Shown piece by piece: positions 25,752-38,625 of a stretch of 64,000 nt of DNA. Location: contig NC_079904.1 of the NCBI RefSeq assembly GCF_024868665.1, positions 21,373,530-21,437,529 of the forward strand. The letters run 5' to 3'. The notes under the pieces are model-generated. The model had not been told where the DNA came from. It searched no databases and saw only the letters and a program-made list of their open reading frames with translations. Numbering within the stretch: position 1 is the stretch's first letter; each line of letters starts with the position of its first letter. The translations under genes and the position numbers were made by a program. This DNA comes from Triplophysa rosa. Lineage: Eukaryota; Chordata; Actinopteri; Cypriniformes; Nemacheilidae.

Positions 25752-27374
25752 TATATGAGCATCATCCACAATTTATAGTGGTATAGTTTTCGAACCAACC
25801 CCTAAAGTTTCAGAATTGTGTAGTGCAAATTGCGTTCAGCACGTCTTGTCTCATTTGCTCTATTGTCTGATTTGCATAATTCCTTTAGTAAACCAGGTGC
25901 TAAAACAAAGCAGACAGTGTGCAAATAAACAGCGCTTCAAACTGGTGCAACTCAATTTTAGTGAATTCCCCCCTATATTGTAACGCACTCTCGGGGACTG
26001 CAGAGAGGAATGACAATGAGTTCATATCACCAGTCAGATTCCCTCACAGAGGTGTAAGCCCACACCTCGACAGTTGACGGTTATTTCCATAGTTTCGTTC
26101 TTTGATGCTTTGTGATCTTCTGATTTCATGGTCATGCTCTTAATATGCAAGTGAAGTCTCCGAGACAGCTTGCTTTCAAAGTGTCCAGCGCACCAAAAAA
26201 CTAGGCCACTCACAATGATCATGCCATTATGCTATTCCAAGAAGTAGACAGGCGACCTAGATTCTCTCTGCTATTTATCCAACCATTTTACCTATTCTCA
26301 TTGGTCCCCTCCTCCATCACCGAGATCCAGAGCGATCTTTCTCAATCCATCTTACCCGGGAAACATCTGGCCGATTGGCCACTTGTCACCTTCCCATCTC
26401 CTCTGATGGAAAGCCAGCGGGCGCTTTTCTCGGGGCGGTGGACCGTGTTAAAAACTCTTCTAGGCTGGTTCACAGCACGGGGTCCTTGCGCATTAGAAAT
26501 CACCGAGCTTTTTTTTCCTTGGATTTTAATCATTGCTTCATTTCGGATTAATTTTCTTCTCTCGCCATTGATCATTGCTAAAAACTAGCCGGGGATCCAT
26601 TGATTAGGGTGAAGCATATTGGCCGCGTTCGTCATCGCAGCAGGGAGGACGGTTACGCGCGCGGAAAGATGAGATCTTCATACGGTAATGGCGTCGTACT
26701 GCGAGGTCTGGTTTTGTGGGCATGCTCTGGAGGGTCTGGTTATGAGAAATAAATGCGCATTAGCGCGCCATGACCCGTGACAAAGACACCGCCGCAAATC
26801 ACAGGAGGACCTCTCCGTGAAAGATTTTCTCATCTTGTTTAGACAGCAAGGAACCATTTATCTCTCCGGCTGGTTTTCACAGCACTTTCCTCCATTACAT
26901 TACAGCCCCTTTCTCTCAGACTTGTTTATTTCGCTGGAGTTGAATTCAGATTAGTGCTGGCCAGACAGCTGCCTGTGTCTGCAGTCTTTTGATGCTTTGG
27001 CAAGCAAATCTGCGCCTGTCGGAGAATGAAGAGGCCCTTTTTTGTGCTTCATCAGCACGCCTAACATCTCCATAAGCCCCCGTAGCTGGAAAACATCCTT
27101 ACAATGCAACGGTAGGTTTTGAGGCCCTCCTGCCAGGCATTAGCATGTTGCATCCTGCTGTAAAAAGACCAATTTAGACCAGCATGGACTACATGCTTGT
27201 GGTTTTGCAGTGTAGCCATGTCGTTGGTCAGCCAAGTATGGTCTTTCTGATTAAGCTTGTTAACCGAGGGAGGGTCGCTGGTTAAGCTTGATAAGAAGCC
27301 TGCTAGGGACGTCTGAAGAACAATAAATGCTGGTGACCAGCAGTGCTGGGTATTATTGTATATTGTATTAGTGG

Positions 27375-27612
27375 GACAGATCACACCTCCCAAAAAAGTC
27401 ATCATTTGTTCACCCTCGTGCCATTGGAAACCTGTATATGACTTTCTTCTGTGGAACACAAAAGATATTTTGAGGAATGTATCAGTGGTTTTGTATCTAT
27501 ATAATGGAAGCCAATGGGGGTCAGTGTTGTTTGGTTACCAACGAAATGTCTTCGTTTGTGTTGCGGCAGATTAGAATGAAAGTCATACAGGTTGGGAATG
27601 ACATGAGGCAGT
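27375..27612 (+). mobile_element. MITE of the 'TAGTTCACCCAAAAATGA' family, partial
   Basis: It shares in order the family words CATCATTTGTTCACCCTCGT, GACTTTCTTCTGTGGAACAC, AAAAGATATTTTGAGGAATG and CATACAGGTTGGGAATGACA. Both terminal TTAAAGG segments are lost or diverged. It lies less than 300 bp from the next copy in the same orientation. Confidence 0.72.
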
Positions 27613-27904
27613 AGACAAATCAAGTTTACATTAGGCGTTTTTGCTCAAAATCATTTTGATCACATGACTCAAGATCATTCATTCACATAAAACATTCTGC
27701 ACTAAAAAGCCGAATAAACTAATGGTGCTTGACTGATTAAATAAACTTGTTCCCATTATAATTCAGAATGTGGAATGAACGTAATTTACTAAACCAGGGA
27801 GCTACACACCAAACTCAATTTTGACATTCATTATTCTAACTGTGGTAACAAATACAATTTGGCTCTACAAAAACATCATAAGTAAAGTTTAGTCATGATT
27901 ACTT

Positions 27905-28203
27905 AATGGAACAGTTCACCCAAAAATGACCATTCTGTCATCATTTACTCACCCTCGAGTTGTTGCAAATCTGTATAAATGTCTTTGCGCTGATGAATAC
28001 AGAGAAAGAAATTTGGAAGAATGCTTGCAACCCGTTCTTGGCCACCATAGTAGTGCTTTATAAATGTCTTTGTTCTGTTTAACACAAAAGAAGAGATTTT
28101 GAAGAAAGTAGGAAAGCAAACGTCCATTGTAATTATTCCTATTATGGTAGTCAATGGTGGCCAACAACTGTTTGGTTACAAGCATTCTTCCAAATATTTT
28201 TCT
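27905..28203 (+). mobile_element. MITE of the 'TAGTTCACCCAAAAATGA' family, longer copy
   Basis: The left end is intact (AATGGAACAGTTCACCCAAA, then TTCTGTCATCATTTACTCAC). An internal near-duplication places TGTATAAATGTCTTTG-like and TTATAAATGTCTTTGTTCTG words about 90 bp apart, so this copy contains part of the family twice. The right end near CCAAATATTTTTC is diverged. The minus-strand frames across it are not genes. Confidence 0.72.
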
Positions 28204-29459
28204 ATTGGTTTTTGCCAGCAGTATTATTCAGGATGGGTTAAATATTTGATATATCAACAATCCTCGGTCTGCGGGTCTGATCTTGACATTTAAAGGAAGC
28301 CTAGCAGGTGTCTAGGCGGGCAGCTCTGGCTGGATGGAGGAGGTCCAGATCTTCTTGTTATTTCCACTTTATCTCTTCCCTTTTTTGTTTGTCCTTTACC
28401 TGTCACTCTGCCTCCCCAAACCAGGGCGTTTGTGCATTGCCCGTCAGCAGCAGGTTGTTTGTAAAAGTATTCCACCTGGAATCACCCCAGATTTACTGTA
28501 ATACTTCTGTCATATTGCTCATTTTACTTTCAGGAGCAGGAGATGGTAAATTGTTCATCGCACTTTGTTCATGCTCTCTACCAGAAAAGGAAAGGCAAAA
28601 CTTAGAATCACGTTACCATGGCAACTCGAAGCTCGCCGTCCGTCATCGGCGCTTGCTGAACTTTACACAGCATCTGCGGCTAGCTATAGGTTATGCACGC
28701 CACGGTTTGTACATATAGTGTCTCAAGCTGCGATATCTGTTTGATTTCATGAAAGTGCATTATAAATACAATACACAGTTTAATGGTCCTTCATTAGGAA
28801 AATAAAGAAACATAGATTTGACTCTGATTAATTTATGTAGCACAGTTTTAACCGTGGTCCAAATTGAAACGGCTTTAATTCGCAAACACATTTAAATTAA
28901 ATATCTACAGCGCGGATTCCAATTTGATTACAAAGCTGTTTCAATTTCATTAACTAAATCCCTAATGGACTTTCGCAGCTCTGTACTTCCCAGTATGTTA
29001 CTTTTCCTTTTTTTAATGAACCCCAGCCGAGCGATTCAAAGCGTAAATCTAACCAAGTTTAGTGAGGTTTCTATTTAAAAACAAGAAAAACAGTTTGACA
29101 GCGGGGTGGGAAAAGTCAAGATGTAATCTCTCAAAATAAGTCTTAATGTATTTTGAAAGTCTGCTTTTGATGTACATTTATCTTGTTTTTAAGATGTTTA
29201 GATAAAGCTTTTTAAACATGTTAAACACTGGATGAGAATCTACAAATTTGTATTGTGGCTATGACAACGCTCAGTACCGACGCAAGTTACAAAGAAAAAA
29301 TATTGTTGCACTTTCCAAAAACGAACGGGCATGTTGGCTTATGAAATCTAATGCAACAAACTGATAGATTAGAAAGGTGAACATGTATTTGTTATAATTC
29401 TTCAAAACTTGAAGTCTTCATTTAAGTTGTCAAAAGGCAAATAACAAACTTTTTTACTT

Positions 29460-29722
29460 AGGGGGCCCCAAGATGGAACCAAGGCAGGGGCACAGATTTT
29501 GTGGCTTTATATGAAATATAGAAATGTATCATACATTTTATGCAGTCAAACATAAGAATAATAAGACCACCAACAAAATCTATTGATGTTCCAGCATTGT
29601 ATAACAGTTTTGGTTGAATTTAAATTCTAAGTTTAAGATTATCATTTTTTATTTCGGGGGCCGCAAAGCTATGCACTCTACACAAACGGGGGCCTTGCAA
29701 TGAAAAAGTTTGAAAACTACTG
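29460..29722 (+). mobile_element. hAT-like element, copy 2 of the 'GGTTCTCAAAC' family
   Basis: From AGGGGGCCCCAAGATGGAAC to GTTTGAAAACTACTG it aligns along its length with 396-675, sharing CACAGATTTTGTGGC, GATGTTCCAGCATTGTATAA and GGGGGCCGCAAAG. The right terminal repeat is intact. The left one is eroded (AACTTTTTTACTTAGGG in place of GTTCTCACACTGGGG), so no target duplication can be read. Confidence 0.82.
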
Positions 29723-32372
29723 TTCGAGCCTTTTTATATAATACAGATTTGTGATTTAATAAAAGACTTTGTGTTTGGCAGGATTTTGGGCTAGGTGTAG
29801 ATGGGTGCGGCGTGTCATCCACCAGACGTGTCTGTTGTGCAACCCCCAACCACGCAGCCAACATCCCTTAAAAATGACACCTAGCTTTCAGCAACTGCCT
29901 AAAACTTCCATTCTCCGGGCATATTAATTTATTTGATTAAAAAACACCATTTCCCTCATTATCCTGTAGCCAGTATATACCTACAATGCTGTCATTGCAA
30001 TGATTGATTCATATCGAGAAAGACAGAGAAAGGTGGACCACGCCGACTGAAACCTCACTGGAGGTCATTACCGCTTTACCGCCGTGGACCTGTTCTCAAA
30101 AGGAAGCCCAATCATTTAGTCTGTGCTCGGCGCTTAAGTGTGTTACAGGCAACTCATAAATCATCGCGGCATGCACGGCTTGATTTGTTTGAGAGGGTAA
30201 TTGAAATGTCTGTTATGTCCCAAGCCAACTCAAAGGGCATCATTGAGTTTGTTGCAGTAGCCGTTGAACTGTAATGGAGAATTCAAAATTTCCTTATCAT
30301 TCGTAGCGGTGGCATTAATGTGTATAACTTTCAAAGAGGTCTGTGATACCTGGAGAGAACTATCAGTTAGCATTCATCTCAGCGTTTGCTTTGCTGGCAT
30401 GGGATCCATCCCGGAACTACGCAACCGGATGCTATCTTTGCTTTTCCCTAATTTAGTCACGTGGCTTGTTACGCTGAAGCTGTAAAAAACATAGCTTGAA
30501 GTTTTAAGTGTTAACACTGGTCAATGTAAAGCACTAGCACTGTGGGTGTACATTACATGTTCCTATACATGCCCATAAATTGGCAATTCTCACGAAATCA
30601 TGGTTTCAGATGTCAAACATGATTTTTTTTAAACACTCGCATGAACAAATTTCCTTTTTATTCATTAAACACAAGGTATAATATGTTTAAAAGCATTCAT
30701 TTAAAAACTTTTACTGACAGTTTAACACAATTTTGAACTTTTTTTTCACAAAAAAGCCTTCTCAAGTTCTCATTACCGTAGACATTTCAAACTGTCAACC
30801 ATGTTTTGCTAAAAAAAAGCGAAGCTATGATGCCAAGTTTTTATTAATCATACACAATGAGACATGAATGAATAATATTTTAATAGAAAATTATACGTGT
30901 AGCATTTTTTTAAATGTGTAAAACTATTGTATTGGCAATGAGAATCAAAAAAGTTTCACTATTTCTTCATTTTTATTATACATGAATATTATGTCAATTT
31001 TAGTTTGTTTTTTTGTTATTTGAGAACATTTAGTAGAACATCCACTTGTTTTTCTTTCAGAATGTTTTAATTTTACTCTCTTTAAATTACAACATATAAT
31101 GCACTCAGACAAATCGGGGTGCATCACGATAATGATAATTTCAGAAGATAAAGCAAAAAAAAAGAATATTTCATTACTATTTTATAATTATGCTTTGTCC
31201 AAGGTAGAGAACACAATTATTTTTATTATGGTCATTTTTTGTGGTCATTTTCATGACCCAAACGATCTCGCATTAAAGATAATAGAAAAATTAAAACTAC
31301 AATTGTAATGTTTTGTATGAATTTATAAGAATCATAACTCAACATGTATGAAATATCACCTGAGTGAGTTTGGCGGCTGTTTATCGGATGGTCAGATTTT
31401 CTTTCATTGAGGCACAGAAGATGTTCTTTGGAACATTCTCAGATCACGCTGGGGTAATATGGATTGTCAGAATTTGCACAAATGTGTGGGTTCCGTGCCA
31501 GCTGGAGTGCATGCTGCAACAATTCTAAAGAGGAGCAAAGCAAAAACTGGAAACTGGAAAATCCTCGTAATTTGTTTCTGTTATATTATGCTGTCCGTAT
31601 AATTTGTAATGTATGAAAGTAGAAAATAATGCAAATTAAAACAATTTTCACCAAAGGTCTTAGACTTGAAGCCAAACTTAAAAATAATATTTATAATTAT
31701 GACATTATTTATGGTTTTCATCTATTACTGCACATACATATAAATGATGTAGATTTCTTATCAGAGCATGTAGTCTTAGCAAGATCAAAAAGTACTACTC
31801 TAGTTAGCTTTGCATTGTGCCAAACATAATAAACGTTTCCAAAAGAGTTTTCCCCGTTTGCATGCAATACCAACAACAGGCTATGCAAGGTAAATATTTT
31901 ATAACTCTGACCCAGAGTCAAAAAAGAAGATCAAAGTGAAGTGTTTGACTTTGTGGGAAGACCGAGTCAAAGCCGTTACCCTTCACAATAGTGCTCAAGT
32001 CTACATTCAGTTTGCATTTGCTTTTCACAGTGCTGGACTGTGCATTTTAAGTAATGGCCTTCAGTATGATTCATGCTATTAAGAAAAAACTCTTTCAAAG
32101 TGAATATGAAAGCCTACAGAAACCATAAATGACATTAGTACTGAAAAGAATATTTCAAAAGCGCTCACGAACTTAGACAGACAGACATTAAATAACAAAT
32201 GCATGATATTGAATTCTCATCCTGAATACTCTGTACCAAATATCAAATGATGAATTATTGAAATGTTATACCTTTATTATGAGACAATTTTTGAGACTTT
32301 GTATATCACAGTAAAGTATCTGTTAAATATAAGCGAACCTGACGTCATGTTTGTGTGGGTCCTGGTATTTTT

Positions 32373-32408
32373 AGTCTTTTAGTGTATGCACGCATACACT
32401 AAAAGACT
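32373..32408. repeat. Perfect 16-bp-arm palindrome
   Basis: The arm AGTCTTTTAGTGTATG at 32373-32388 is followed by CACG and then the exact reverse complement CATACACTAAAAGACT at 32393-32408. RNA or single-stranded DNA from either strand would form a 16-bp hairpin with a 4-nt loop. No T-run, coding frame or matching second copy was noticed nearby. Confidence 0.9.
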
Positions 32409-33411
32409 CCACCCATCAGATATAAATAAACAATTTGATTGGCTAAAATAATTATTAATTGTAGTAATAATACGATTGTATTATAATACAATATATTACA
32501 TATTTTTCCCTATATTTAATATATGAATAATATATATTTAGTTTCACAATTGTATTATGTGCTATTGATATATTTTTTTAGTGTAGCTATGTTTAATTCG
32601 GTTTCATTAAGTTTTTATTTAGTTCCTGTTAAGAATTTGTATGTATTTCACTTTATTGCAACATTTCTAATGTTCATTCAGTTTTTTTATCAAATAATAT
32701 TTAGGCCTATGTTTTATTTGAGTTTTATAAATGCGTCCAAAGGGTTAAAGGCAACATTGAGTTACATTCCTGCACATTTTCACATCCTGTAATGGGCTTT
32801 AATTATTAAGTGTTAAATAAAGAACGACTTCCTTAGAATCAGGGAATGAGGGAATGGCAAACTGCCGGCAACATTTGGAAAAACTGCAAGACTACTTCTA
32901 CCTGCCGCTCCACTCGTTTTGGGATTGAGTTAATGAAGCGACCAGTATGAATATGTATTGACATTTTTTCTACTTAGCATGACTCAGAGTATGCGGTAAT
33001 GAGAACGTGCCTCGCAGCACTTAGACTGCTCCCCAAATTAATAGGCAGAGGAATCGCGCAAGCAGTCTGTGGCTGAGGAAGTCGGAAAATGCGTATAATG
33101 AATCGTGAGGGAAGGGGTTTTATGTAATTTATTACTAAACATTCGGTGAGACATGTAAACGTTATACCTATATGCACACTTACAGCATATTATCAGGTGT
33201 GACGGATTGTTGATTCATTGCAATTGTTTTTGTGAAAATTATTTTAAAACTAGTTCTGAGTTCAAGCTAAAAAAAAAACGCTCCAACTTTCTATATTGAA
33301 CATCTTTTAAAGCTTGTAATATAGTCTTTTAAAAGGACACTATGTTAAAGTGTTTCTTATATTTTTCCCCTATGAATCTGACATCTAACCCATATTCAGA
33401 AATGGAGTACT

Positions 33412-33530
33412 GGGCTGGGTTTTCCGAAACCTTCTTAACGCTATGTCATTCTTAAGTTATACCTTAAGAGTGGTAGCGATATATTCTTAAGAACGACGTA
33501 GTGATACGAAGGTTTCGGGAAACCCAGCCC
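33412..33530. mobile_element. Foldback MITE, 119 bp
   Basis: Nearly the whole element is inverted repeat. GGGCTGGGTTTTCCGAAACC with CTTCTTAACGCTATG on the left pairs with CATAGT-like/ATACGAAGGTTTCGGGAAAC and CCAGCCC on the right. The inner TTCTTAAG words also pair. The transcript would fold into one long imperfect hairpin. No clear target duplication is seen. Confidence 0.8.
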
Positions 33531-34423
33531 TGATGTCATTTGCACCAAATTGATTTTGTTTCAAGTCAGTATGTGAATAATACCGCCCTCTAATGTACAC
33601 TTTTGTCTGCGCTATGCGGTCCCTCATCGAGACTCATTTATACTCATTATCTGCAATGGTGCAAGTGTGTCTCTACTTTAAATATTCAGCCGTGTTCCCA
33701 TTCCATTCACGCTGCGATATTAATGTTGGAATTAAGTTAGCAGGAGGGTCTTGACAGGGCCATCACTTTTCCTAATGATGAGAGCCCTGCAGACCTCCAA
33801 ATGCTACAAATGTTCTCTGCCACCCTCCAAATATCACGAAATCACTCTAGCATTTCACGGCTGACTGGCGGAAGAGGCCCTCAGTGCTTTGGCCTCGACT
33901 CAAACGAGAGGACATCAATCTCATCCAATCGATTCATCTCCTGCATGTTCCGCGATGCAGTTTTGATGAGCTCTAACCTCACGCTAAATTTACCTCTTAG
34001 GTCATGTAGATGGTCTATGTAAACCTATACGCAAAGATCAGTGATGCATTTGATACTCGATGCCCCGATCAGGGGTCGCGTGGTTGTTTGATGCAAGAAG
34101 CCACAAGTATTTTTACTCATTTCTAAATCCCTTGGGCCGACCTGAGCTTTCATATATTGATATATTATGCAGATGAGGACTGAATAGAAAGGATTGCCTA
34201 CTCATTTTGATCATCTGCTTGGAAGTGCTGATGTTCTCTGACATTGATCTTACAATCTCCTTGAAAATGTATTGAATTCAAGTCCAAATGTAGGTATATT
34301 GCACTTTTCACAGTTTTGCATTGTTGCAAAACAACTTTACAGGAAATACATTTTAGCAGTAGAGACATAAGATAAAAGCTGTACAGAAATAAGGAAAAAA
34401 ATGAAACAGGAAAATTATAAAGT

Positions 34424-34640
34424 ACTAGTACTGTCAAGTCGATTAATCACGATTAATCGATTCTTAGGTAAATATTTGGATGTATGTATTATGTATAAAT
34501 ATAAATATATTATCATATTCCTAAATATATTCATGCATGTTTGTGTATTTATAAATACATATAAATAAACACACCACACATGTATTTACTTTAAAACCGA
34601 TTAATCGTGATTAATCGATTTGACAACAGTGTAAAATCAA
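34424..34640. mobile_element. Inverted-repeat MITE, 'CGATTAATCG' family, intact copy
   Basis: The left end TGTCAAGTCGATTAATCACG, then ATTAATCGATT, is mirrored by the right end AATCGTGATTAATCGATTTG, then ACA. The inverted repeats are about 30 bp and themselves contain two CGATTAATC copies. The interior is AT-rich with many TATA/ATAA words. Fragments of the family occur at 8780-8960 and 61735-61890. Confidence 0.78.
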
Positions 34641-36597
34641 GTAATTGCATGGTATAATGCATCGTATTATTGCAAATTGTCCATAAGATGTATATTAGCA
34701 CAACTAACTGTTTTAGCGAGCAGCTTGCATTTCTTGCACTGCATTCGTGATTTTCGTTCTGCGCATAGTTCCGCGTTGCGGTAGCATAGCCGAAAGGACA
34801 AGATACTTGGAGAAGACTAAAGCTGGCATGTGGATCGTAACCTAGCTACAGCGTAAACAGATGGCACAAAGTACTCGCGGTGATGACGCAAATGACTGTG
34901 GTTTGTGGCCAGATAATTAAAAGTGAAGACAGAACTCCAGGGGAGTGTTGAATTTAACCGGGGTTCGGACCAAACGATCAAAACCAGCCTAATTTAGCCT
35001 AAACATTTGCTGCTGGACGGTGGGTAACTATTGTTGTATTTTCACTGATGATGGTTGCTGCATATATTTCAGTCCCTTGCCAAGAGATCAAGGTAGCGCA
35101 CTGCTGTCTGCCGCAGAGATAGAGGCTTTCTGGGAGAGATTTGATGCCTGGGGCTGACTTTGTGTTGGAGCCATTGATCGGAGGGACGGAATTGGATTGT
35201 GTAGCTTATTACTGGTGTCAGCGAACATTACATGTGGGAGAGATAGAGCCCTTCTGCATCAGCACAGGCCCCTGCTGCAACTCAAATTACTTTTATCACT
35301 CTTGGTTACCCCGGTACCACCCACGGCGGAGCGACGCCAGACATTACGCTCTCAGTCGCAACGAAATTCACCAATAACCTTGTAAATGTTTGTCGCCATC
35401 TGGGAAACTCCGCATCAGGTTTTATATAAGAGAAAGTGCAATGTTCAACAAACATCAATCTTGTCTGCCATTCCCTCTTTAATGAAAAAAATGATATTTC
35501 GCTGCTGCCTTGCGATAACATGTTAATGCTGCTTAAAAGCTTAAATATGTGAATGGACCATAATAGCGTATAACAATGGACAGTCATTATTATCACGAGG
35601 AATTGTTTTATTACAATTTAGCTTTACATTTCTAAGGTCTGAAAAGAAAATGAAGTGCTGTGGGCCAATGCAATGTAATTGGAAATGTCAATCTCACCAG
35701 CTTGGATATGCAAGGTGGGAGTCCGAGCTGGACGGTGTTCCTTGAATTGAAGAGCTAGAGGGAGAGAGATTCTACAGTAAGGCCCCTAGTGAAACTTTCT
35801 GACTCCTTCCCATTTGTTATCATTTCAACCCTCACAATGGAAACTGTCTGAATTTAGAAATCTAATGATCAGATGGTGCTGCCCATCCATCCATTACTTC
35901 ATGGGAGTTAGCAGATCTCAGGCTCTGCGGGGTCCAGAGCAGCTGTAATCAGAGAGCTTAAACCAACTCGAGTTGCTGCGTCAGGGCCCTACAGTGCACT
36001 TGCGAAAGAAAATTACTGTGCACGATGGTGAAAAAGGATTTGGGTGCACCGGTGCAAGAGACGCCTGACACCCGTTCAAAATGCACAAATTTAGATGGAA
36101 AAACTCCCCGATAGATCTCACGACATGACAGATCCTATTTGGACACCCCAATATCACAGGAATGTTAATAGGTTATGCAGATGTTCTTTCATAACTTTTA
36201 GGTAGTGTCCAGACAAGCAGCTTATTGAATATTCATAAACCATTTCAGGTAGCAAGTTAGGCCTTCTTAAAGTGATGCAACTCAGATTTTTGTTAAAAAT
36301 AAAGAAAAATCAGTTATTGAGCAACTACATGAATTTTCAAAACCTTAACCTGGTTCACGACGGAGGGTTAGTTAGACTTAGGTTATGACTGTAAGAACTT
36401 GGCTTTACAAGTCATTTAAGCTTTTTTTTACACTACATTCACATTTGTTTACGTTTGACATCAACAAGTTTAGCAGTTTAAACGTATTTTTTAAGTTATA
36501 TCAACTCACTTCTGGTTAAAACAGTACAAATAGTAAATAGTAAAACAGGTTTAAAAAGTAAGTTGAAATGACTTGTAAAGCCAAGTTTACACTTTTT

Positions 36598-36776
36598 TTT
36601 AAAAGATTTGTTTTTGGCATTTTTGCCTTTAATTGTACAGCTGTTTGTTAGAGAGGACAGGAAGCGAAGTGGGAGGGTTCGGGAAAGGACCACGAGACGG
36701 GAATCGAACCCGGGTCACCCGATGTGCAACCGCGCCACATGTCAGAGCACTGCCCACTAGGCTATCGGCTCCGATC
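36598..36776 (-). mobile_element. tRNA-derived SINE, minus strand
   Basis: On the minus strand the head holds GATAGCCTAGTGGGCAGTGC (A-box region) and GGGTTCGATTCCCGTC (a good B box). A body with TCCTTTCCCGAACCCTCCC and CTTCCTGTCCTCTC follows, then a tail with AATTAAAGGCAAAAATGCC. An RNA polymerase III promoter in a tRNA-like head plus a shared tail is standard SINE design. The spacing between boxes and the absence of a proper acceptor stem argue against a functional tRNA gene. Confidence 0.82.
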
Positions 36777-36964
36777 CAAGTTTAAACTTCACAGAGAATT
36801 CACAGTGTACAGTTTTGCAAAAAATATCAAAACCGTGTAAAGATAAATACGTAAAGTAACCTGCAATTTTATTTTTAAATACAGATGGCGATAGAGAGAC
36901 TAAAATTACAGATTGCAGCTTTAACTAAACCAATGTTGGGCAACGCCTTTGTCTTGTAAACAAG

Positions 36965-37306
36965 TAGAGATGCACCGATACTAAATTTCTCCACTGATAC
37001 CGATAGCCAATTATTCAGTGTGATATCTCGATAAAGATTCTGAAGATTTAATGAATATTTCTTAACTTTCTGAATGTTATTAATTCATGTAATGACATTA
37101 ATATTAAACATCATACTGGTAATGTTTCCTAACATTTTCTATATACAGAGCACAAATTCATTGCAGTTTCCTGTCCTCTTTTGATTTCCATGACATATAT
37201 CGCCATATCGGCCCTGATCATTACACTATCGGTCGATAGCCGATAGTGGAAAAAATTACTTTTATCAACCGATACCTATTATTGGCCGATATATCGGTCC
37301 GTAAAT
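36965..37306 (+). mobile_element. hAT-like MITE, 'GATGCACCGATA' family
   Basis: It starts TAGAGATGCACCGATACTAA and ends near GGCCGATATATCGGTCCG, the last part of the right terminal repeat being altered. The flanks TAAACAAG (36957-36964) and TAAATAAG (37302-37309) agree at 7 of 8 positions, a possible 8-bp target duplication. Internal words GAATGTTATTAATTCATG, AGCACAAATTCATTGCA and CCTGTCCTCTTTTGAT are shared with the copies at 40659 and 43422. Confidence 0.78.
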
Positions 37307-38453
37307 AAGTATACAGACTCTAAAAATAATATTAAGATTAATAAACATCACTTTTTATTATACCATACATAACAAACAAATCCTTATTAAAATACAATGA
37401 TGGATTAATGAAAATCATAATTAGATTTCATGGTTCATAAATTACTGATCTCTGGAGCCCTCCAATATGCTGTAGCTCATTCAACCGTCCTCTTTCAATA
37501 GGAACTACATCGACACATGACAGAAGAGCATCCCTAAAAAGAGTGCTCTTCAATAAAAATGTTAGTGTAGGGCCCTCTATGTACTTCACACCTTTCTTTG
37601 GCACCAACAGACAGCACAAACACTGCGTCACAATGTAGTAGTCTTCAGTTTTTAGCCAAATTAACATTCATAATACACTGTTCATTAAAACATGACATGC
37701 ACCTCCACTTTAACTGGTAATTGCTAGAGTTGAGCTCTCACCGGTAGGTCCAGGGTGACGTTTGTTAAAAGTGGAACATGCTGGGAGCATTGGGAAGCCC
37801 TGAGAGAACGTTGAGAAACGGTCTGGAGTGTGCGGTGGCAGATTAATTTATCACGCACTTCGGGACATAACATCCACGTGTTTATTTACCTTCCCTTTTG
37901 TTTGAAAAATGGCTTCCTGTGTGCCATGCCTCGAGGACAAGTAATTACACCTTCAAGAGTCCTGATGGGGATTAAAACAAACGACACGAGAAAATAAATG
38001 TACTCCATCGAGTCTGGCATGTCACCAGACCCTTCGTGACGTCTGCGCGAGCGTGAACCTTGAAAATGAAATGGGGTTTGTGGCTAGCATGCTAGCTGTA
38101 AGTCATGCTAGCTGAGAGTTACAGGAGCCATATGGGATACATATGTGAAAGGTGGAGGAGCATCTGTCGACGTGTTTGCAGAGAGTCAGTGCGAAGCGCA
38201 TTAGTCATTGTTACACTCGTGTCCCACATTTCTGTTGGCAGCTTTTTCTTATCAACAGGATTTTAAAAATGCAGCAGTCTTGGCATCCAGATACATTCGC
38301 GTGTTCTAGTTGGCACCGTCTGTGCGGAGGTTTCTAAAAGCGGATCGCTTTAACGTGGAAATCTTTAGGCTAGCACCTTCATCCTCGCATGCCGAGTCAA
38401 ATGTGTTTGGTGTTTCTCCACTGACGAAATTGTTTCTGTCGTTTCTATTCCAG

Positions 38454-38625
38454 GAGGAAGGAAAGGTGGGGGTAACCTTCAACATCGGCACCGTGGACAT
38501 CAGCGTCAAAGAGATGTCTACAGACGTCAACGATGGGAAATATCACGTGGTGCGCTTCACAAGGAATGGGGGGAACGCCACCTTACAGGTGGACAACTGG
38601 CCAATCAACGAGCACTTTCCATCAG
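38454..38625 (+). CDS. nrxn3: Neurexin-3 exon: middle of the LNS6 domain, up to SS4
   Basis: This 172-nt exon follows TTTCTATTCCAG and is followed by the donor GTAACA. It enters on a codon boundary, matching the preceding exon, and leaves in phase 1 (the last base G starts a Gly codon). It encodes 57 residues plus one base: the motifs [38 protein letters not shown] and NEHFPS. The NAT tripeptide is a conserved N-glycosylation sequon. 'FNIGTVDIS' and '[14 protein letters not shown]' match neurexin-3 rather than neurexin-1/2 versions. The exon ends exactly where the SS4 cassette is included or skipped. The reading frame upstream of the acceptor is intron. Confidence 0.95.

Larger units (their letters stand above)
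14871..38453 (+). other. nrxn3: nrxn3 intron, 23.6 kb
   Basis: The intron is bounded by GTGAGT (14871) and a TTTCTATTCCAG acceptor (to 38453). No exon was found inside. Repeats are listed separately (15155-15310, 16080-17070, 17877-18665, 19561-20105, 21481-21687, 23770-24130, 25579-25751, 27375-28203, 29460-29722, 32373-32408, 33412-33530, 34424-34640, 36598-37306). The gaps between them (20106-21480, 21690-23769, 24131-25578, 25752-27374, 28204-29459, 29723-32372, 34641-36597, 37307-38453) look like unique intronic DNA. The region 26590-26820 is unusually CpG-rich for this window. Open frames such as 24605-25117 (170 codons) and 28308-28718 show no domain, signal peptide or splice context. 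Confidence 0.85.

Noticed and set aside
28308..28718. 136-codon open frame on the + strand
   Set aside because: There is no recognisable domain and no neurexin similarity. The DNA is intronic with no good exon boundaries.
36650..36776. Possible tRNA gene on the minus strand (good B box)
   Set aside because: There is no acceptor stem and the box spacing is poor. It continues into a SINE body and AATTAAAGGC tail, so it was called a SINE.
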